DNA of 64,000 nucleotides. Source: an uncultured Bacteroidales bacterium. Lineage in GTDB: Bacteria; Bacteroidota; Bacteroidia; Bacteroidales; Bacteroidaceae. Positions 59,827 through 64,000 of this stretch are shown one piece after another. The stretch's first letter is position 1, and each line of letters begins with the position of its first letter. The position numbers and the translations under genes were made by a program. Below the pieces are notes generated by a model that saw only the letters and a list, made by a program, of their open reading frames with translations, ran no database searches and had not been told where the DNA came from. Where the stretch lies: NCBI GenBank assembly GCA_902801325.1, contig CADCHQ010000003.1:1-64000 (forward strand), given 5' to 3'.

Positions 59827-61161
59827 TTATGCGTTTTCTTTACGTAAGATGTCCAGGCCTTCGCGAACGATGCGCTGGAGTTCAAGTTTCGAACTATCTA
59901 CAAACTCGGCAATGGCAAAGTCCTCGGGAGCTACCTCGTAGATGCCCAACTGTTCCTGACGGTCGATGTCGCCAGTGATGATGGCCTTAATAAGATAGCC
60001 TGCGAAGATATCCATCGGGAACACGCGGTCGTATTCGCCAGAGAATATCATGTGGCGCTCACCACCCTTGATGCGGGCGTCCAACGTATACTCCTTCTTC
60101 TTTCCGAAGAGCCAAGAGAAATAGCTGCGACTGGTGGAGAACTCGTGGAAACGAGGCATGATCCAACCCAGCATTTCGGCGTTGTCGTCGCCTTCGGGGA
60201 TGACGTTTACTTCCGTATGATGTGCGCCAAGGAATCCCTGCTTGGTGGTCTTCAGACCAGTCATAACGTTGCCGTCGATGACACGTACGTGGTAGCCATT
60301 GTCCTCAATCTGGCCTTCGAGCAGGGTTGTCAGTTTCTGGCCAACCAGCACCTTGTAGTACTTGGGGAACTTTACCTCACTACCTGCCAAAGCGATGGTG
60401 CGAGTGAGATTAAGCTTGCCAGTCAGCAACAGACGACCTACGAAGATAACCTCTTCTGCGCCCAGCGTCCAAACCACTTCGCCCTTGTTGATGGGGCTAA
60501 CGTGATTGATCTGCACACCTACGTTGCCGGCAGGAGCAGGACCGTCGAACACGGTTACCTCGCAATCCTTAGCTTCCAACAGCGCCTTTGCACTCTGCTT
60601 GGCACTTACGCCCAAGTGCACCTTGGCCAGTTTTGCCAGCGCGCTGATACCTGCCTGGAACTCCTCTTCCTGACCTTTTAGGACAAACTCGAAGTCCTGG
60701 CTCAGAGGCATTGAATTAAAGGCGCTTACGAAGATGGCCTTTGGCTTGTCCTCTGGATTTGCTACTACGTCGTAGGGACGGCTGCGGAAGAATCCGAACA
60801 GACCGCTCTCCAGGAGCAACGCTTTCACGTCTTGCTTAACATCGAACTCGCGTGCCTCCTGCTTCTCATCGCACTTCACGCGAACGGAGAGCAACTTGCG
60901 GCGGTCACCACGCTCAACAAGACTGACAACGCCACTAACTGGCGACGTAAACTTCACTTCGGGATGCAACTTGTCAACGAACAAGGCATCACCCGCAAGA
61001 ACCTTATCGCCTTCCTTCACGACAACCTTTGGCTTGAGACCCGTGAAATCATCGGGCTGGAGCGCATACTCTCCCGGACATTTCACTTGGGCAATCTCCT
61101 CCGCAGGCTTACCTTTCAGGTTGACATCAAGGCCCTTACGTAACTTGATTACTTTTGTCAT
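59827..61161 (-). CDS. nqrA: Na+-translocating NADH:quinone reductase subunit A
   Basis: 444 residues. Start IKLRKGLDVNLKGKPAEEI; PDDFTGLKPKVVVKEGDKVL (barrel-sandwich hybrid), SPVSGVVSLVERGDRRKLLS, and the conserved end ELQRIVREGLDILRKE. It binds quinone on the cytoplasmic side. First gene of the nqr operon; the 136-base divergent gap to tamB holds both promoters (a rc TACCTTTA at 61200-61207 preceded by TTCG is the likely -7 box). Confidence 0.97.
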   Translation of the reverse strand: MTKVIKLRKGLDVNLKGKPAEEIAQVKCPGEYALQPDDFTGLKPKVVVKEGDKVLAGDALFVDKLHPEVKFTSPVSGVVSLVERGDRRKLLSVRVKCDEKQEAREFDVKQDVKALLLESGLFGFFRSRPYDVVANPEDKPKAIFVSAFNSMPLSQDFEFVLKGQEEEFQAGISALAKLAKVHLGVSAKQSAKALLEAKDCEVTVFDGPAPAGNVGVQINHVSPINKGEVVWTLGAEEVIFVGRLLLTGKLNLTRTIALAGSEVKFPKYYKVLVGQKLTTLLEGQIEDNGYHVRVIDGNVMTGLKTTKQGFLGAHHTEVNVIPEGDDNAEMLGWIMPRFHEFSTSRSYFSWLFGKKKEYTLDARIKGGERHMIFSGEYDRVFPMDIFAGYLIKAIITGDIDRQEQLGIYEVAPEDFAIAEFVDSSKLELQRIVREGLDILRKENA

Positions 61162-61297
61162 ATGTTAAAAAATAATAATGAATGTGTCTTAAACGGGCAT
61201 AAAGGTACGAAAAATAAATGACAAAAACACGATAATTCCGAAATAATGTTGTATTTTTGTGCAGATTTTAAATTGGCGTAATGTGTACCTAATATAA

Positions 61298-64000
61298 ATG
61301 AAACGTACGAAATCGATATTAAGTTGGCTGGTTGGCATCATCGTAGGTTTGTACCTGATGGTGACACTCCTCGTTAATATCCCTTTCGTACAGAGGTGGT
61401 TAGCCAATGGAGTTGAAGGAATACTTGAACGTGTTCTCGATACCGAAATTGAAGTCGGGCGAATAGAGATTGCCTGGAACGGACGTCTTATCGTTAATGA
61501 CCTGCAAGTATGGGACAAGCAAGGCGAAGAGATGTTGCGCGTGGCTCACGTGGCTGCTCGGTTGGGTATACGTGATTTGGTGAACCATCGCATTCGCATC
61601 AGTAATGCCCAACTCTTCGGTATGCACGCCAATCTGTACCAAGAATGTGAGGAATGTGATCCAAATTTCAAGTTCCTCATTGATGCCTTTGCTTCGAAGG
61701 ACACCACCAAGCACACACCTCTCGACCTACGCATCAGTCAGATACTGGTACGTCGCGGAAACATTAGTTGGCATCAGCGATGGAAACCCGACACCACTGC
61801 CTTCACTCCCGCGCACCTCGACTTGTCAGACCTTGATGTCACGGCTAATCTCAACGCTCTTACCGATGATTCTCTTAACGTGCGTGTGAAGCGCTTCGAT
61901 GTTAAGGAAGGAAGTGGACTTGAAGTTAAGTCGCTGGCTTTCAACTTAGTTGGCAACAAGCAGGGAGGCACACTTTCGGACTTCAAGATACAGTTGCCCA
62001 ACTCGCAGGTGGAGATTCCTTCCTTGAATTCATCCTATCGCAAACAGGGCTCGAAGTGGCAACTCGTAGATTATACAGGCAAGATTAAGGCTCACCTCTC
62101 CCCCACTGACTTTGCTCCTTTGCTCCCTCGTCTGAACGAAGTGAAGGATGTTGCCGATTTGGAGATGGCGTTTCAGGGAAAGGACGACCGCTTGAATATT
62201 GGTTCGTTACTCTTAAACGATGGAGAAGGACACCTACGTCTGTCGGCTTCTGGAAGAGCAGAACAAGTGTGGCAAGGCAAGGACAGTCTGCGTGCGATAG
62301 TCGACATCTGGGACTTGCATGCTGAGAACGAAGCCCTGAAGCCCTATTTCTCGCATGAGATACTCGATCGTTTGGGTGCTGTCGATGCTAAGGGAAGAGT
62401 CGAGTATATCCAAGGCGGAGTAAGCGGAAACATAGAGGCAAACACGCCATTGGGTAATGCATTTGTCATCGGAAGCAGGCAAAAGAACGGGAAAATAGAG
62501 GCCCGATTGCAGAGCGACGGCATTGAGCTGGGAGAGCTCCTTAAGCGCAACGACATCGGACATATGGCCTTCGACGTTAAGGCCTCAGGCCTTATTGCGA
62601 AAGACCTAAGGCTCAATTTAAACGGACATATATCCGAAGCTGAGTACAAGGGATATCGCTATAGGAACGTCGATGTCAAACGGCTCAATATTGCCAATTC
62701 GAAGGTCGATGTCAATCTGGCTTCATCCGACCCGAATGCTGCCTTTGATGCTGAAGGCGAAGTGGACTTGAAGAGCCACGTCTATAAGGTAAAAGCTGAT
62801 ATCGCCAGTCTTGCGTCACACATGCTTAATCTTACGAAGCGGTACCCCGATACGCACTTCTCTGGCCAATTGTTTGCGGACCTCGCGGGATCGTCGTTTG
62901 ATAATATGAAGGGAGTGATTCAACTCAATGACTTCGCGATGACCGATTCCACTGGCACTTATCACCCAGGCGACATACACTTGACTTCGCGTCCGGAAGG
63001 CGATGACCGTAATATCTTACTCATAAGTCCGTTCCTCGAAGCCCAGGTCAATGGTACTTTCGAGCCTGATGTTTTGGTTGCTCAATTCAAGCGCTTGCTT
63101 AGTAATTACCTGCCGAGTGTTAACTACAACCCTACGGCTAAGCTTGCTCAATCCCAGGGCCATGCTTCGTTTATCGTCCGTGCCTATAATGCCGAACCTC
63201 TGCAACGATTCTTGGGCGTTCCGCTTACGCTAAACGGAACGACTACGGCATACGGAGAGATGGATAGCGAGCAGAATGCCTTGTGGGTGATTCTGAAGTC
63301 CCCCGGCATTAATTACGGCAACGAACAATTGCGTGACGTCGATCTGCATCTTGAGAGCAATTTCGAGTCGTTGGTTGCCAATCTGGGTCTGCAAAGACAG
63401 ATGAAAGGACGATGGATTAACGTTGGTGCTGACACACAGGGACATGACGGTAAACTAACTACCCGACTATACTTTAATAATAATGTAGAGGGAGAAGAAC
63501 GTCCGCAGACTTCCTATGCTGGAGACATTAGCATCATCTCGCGCCTATGGAAAGACCACGAAGGTAAGCAGGGATTCGAGAGCGAAATCATGCCTTCCAA
63601 CTTCATCGTGAGCGATACCGTGTGGAGTATTCATCCGGGCTTCGTATCTTATTATAACGGGGCTTTGCAGGTGGATAGTTTTGGCATTAGTCAGGGAGAC
63701 CGTTTCATTCGTGTCGAAGGACGTGCATCTAATTCAGAGGCTGATACCCTACATGCTCAGTTGCAACGCATCAATCTGGAATACATCTTCTCGCTCATCA
63801 ACTTCCATGCGGTAGAACTGAGTGGTGAAGCCACAGGCGACGCTTATGCCCATTCGCTGTTCTCCTCGCCTAAGGCCGATGCTTACATCCGTATTCCCAA
63901 GTTCGCTCTGAATCACGGAACGATGGGCGACCTCGACATTCATCTCAATTGGGGAGAACGTCCCTACTCCATCTTCCTCGATGGCGATATTGCAGACTCT
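61298..64000 (+). CDS. TamB/AsmA-like translocation-assembly protein, 5' part
   Basis: 901 codons from ATG 61298, open to the end of the window. Signal anchor WLVGIIVGLYLMVTLLVNIP (about 10-29), then the AsmA/TamB start FVQRWLANGVEGILERVLDT and EIEVGRIEIAWNGRLIVNDL. Long repeated beta strands follow (for example LDLRISQILVRRGNISW and LDAKGRVEYI-type VDAKGRVEYIQGGVSG), as in lipid-transporting bridge proteins. The C-terminal TamB domain is beyond the window. These proteins span the periplasm and move phospholipid to the outer membrane or help assemble barrels. A TATTTTTG box at 61252-61259 is the likely -7 element. Confidence 0.9.
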   Translation, partial: MKRTKSILSWLVGIIVGLYLMVTLLVNIPFVQRWLANGVEGILERVLDTEIEVGRIEIAWNGRLIVNDLQVWDKQGEEMLRVAHVAARLGIRDLVNHRIRISNAQLFGMHANLYQECEECDPNFKFLIDAFASKDTTKHTPLDLRISQILVRRGNISWHQRWKPDTTAFTPAHLDLSDLDVTANLNALTDDSLNVRVKRFDVKEGSGLEVKSLAFNLVGNKQGGTLSDFKIQLPNSQVEIPSLNSSYRKQGSKWQLVDYTGKIKAHLSPTDFAPLLPRLNEVKDVADLEMAFQGKDDRLNIGSLLLNDGEGHLRLSASGRAEQVWQGKDSLRAIVDIWDLHAENEALKPYFSHEILDRLGAVDAKGRVEYIQGGVSGNIEANTPLGNAFVIGSRQKNGKIEARLQSDGIELGELLKRNDIGHMAFDVKASGLIAKDLRLNLNGHISEAEYKGYRYRNVDVKRLNIANSKVDVNLASSDPNAAFDAEGEVDLKSHVYKVKADIASLASHMLNLTKRYPDTHFSGQLFADLAGSSFDNMKGVIQLNDFAMTDSTGTYHPGDIHLTSRPEGDDRNILLISPFLEAQVNGTFEPDVLVAQFKRLLSNYLPSVNYNPTAKLAQSQGHASFIVRAYNAEPLQRFLGVPLTLNGTTTAYGEMDSEQNALWVILKSPGINYGNEQLRDVDLHLESNFESLVANLGLQRQMKGRWINVGADTQGHDGKLTTRLYFNNNVEGEERPQTSYAGDISIISRLWKDHEGKQGFESEIMPSNFIVSDTVWSIHPGFVSYYNGALQVDSFGISQGDRFIRVEGRASNSEADTLHAQLQRINLEYIFSLINFHAVELSGEATGDAYAHSLFSSPKADAYIRIPKFALNHGTMGDLDIHLNWGERPYSIFLDGDIADS

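Overview
The window looks like chromosomal DNA of a Bacteroidales bacterium, most likely Prevotella or a close relative. The evidence is a set of promoters with the Bacteroidetes -7 element (TAnnTTTG, here often extended to TTCGTAnnTTTG), the absence of Shine-Dalgarno sequences, a Bacteroidetes HU-like protein with a 'smalltalk' gene, type III glutamine synthetase, an N-succinylornithine transcarbamylase, Na+-NQR, C10 protease and DUF4923/DUF4369 proteins. No search could be run; family names come from motifs and general knowledge.

Layout. 0-0.8 kb: 3' end of an HU-like gene and a 38-residue smalltalk gene. 0.9-6.8 kb: a restriction-modification operon made of a small HTH controller, an m5C methyltransferase, a McrB-like AAA+ NTPase and a LlaJI-type endonuclease. 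6.9-9.6 kb: a deoxyribosyltransferase-like protein, a two-domain protein with a C-terminal HD hydrolase, and a putative metal hydrolase. 10-17.4 kb (+): serC, serA, DUF1015, YigZ, an RluA-type pseudouridine synthase, a DUF4923 lipoprotein and a TrmH-type methylase. 17.3-24.4 kb (-): glnN, a nucleotidyltransferase, an M15 peptidase, a WecG/TagA glycosyltransferase, a HAD hydrolase, queF and a TlpA-like protein, followed by tRNA-Thr. 24.8-33 kb (-): GH123-like, capsule glycosyltransferase, pectin acetylesterase, mltG, GH51 and a lipoprotein. 33.4-40.2 kb: lptD and small accessory genes. 40.4-54.0 kb (-): a nearly complete arginine and proline synthesis cluster (GNAT, argG, argC, argD, proC, proB, proA, argF', argB, argE', argH) ending in a C10 protease and an HD protein. 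54.9-61.2 kb (-): nqrA-F. 61.3 kb to the end (+): a TamB/AsmA-like gene cut by the window edge.

The strongest unexplained signal lies between the genes. Many gaps carry tandem arrays with an exact 7-nt period but a different heptamer at each site (ATTGAAC, CAACTGT, GATAGTT, AAGAGTT, AAATGGT, CAATGTT). Several arrays contain a 77-bp palindromic element (11 x 7 nt) inserted without losing the 7-nt phase. Inside this element is a 5-2-5 hairpin whose two arms co-vary between copies. Two genes for four-helix-bundle (23S-rRNA-IVS/Avd-like) proteins are each bracketed by heptamer arrays in inverted orientation. Each sits exactly between two genes of an otherwise conserved operon (serA/DUF1015 and nqrE/nqrF). 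A third, larger four-helix-bundle gene follows a long nested inverted repeat. I read these as candidate mobile cassettes or a repeat-protein system, and I rate them as the part of the window most worth following up.
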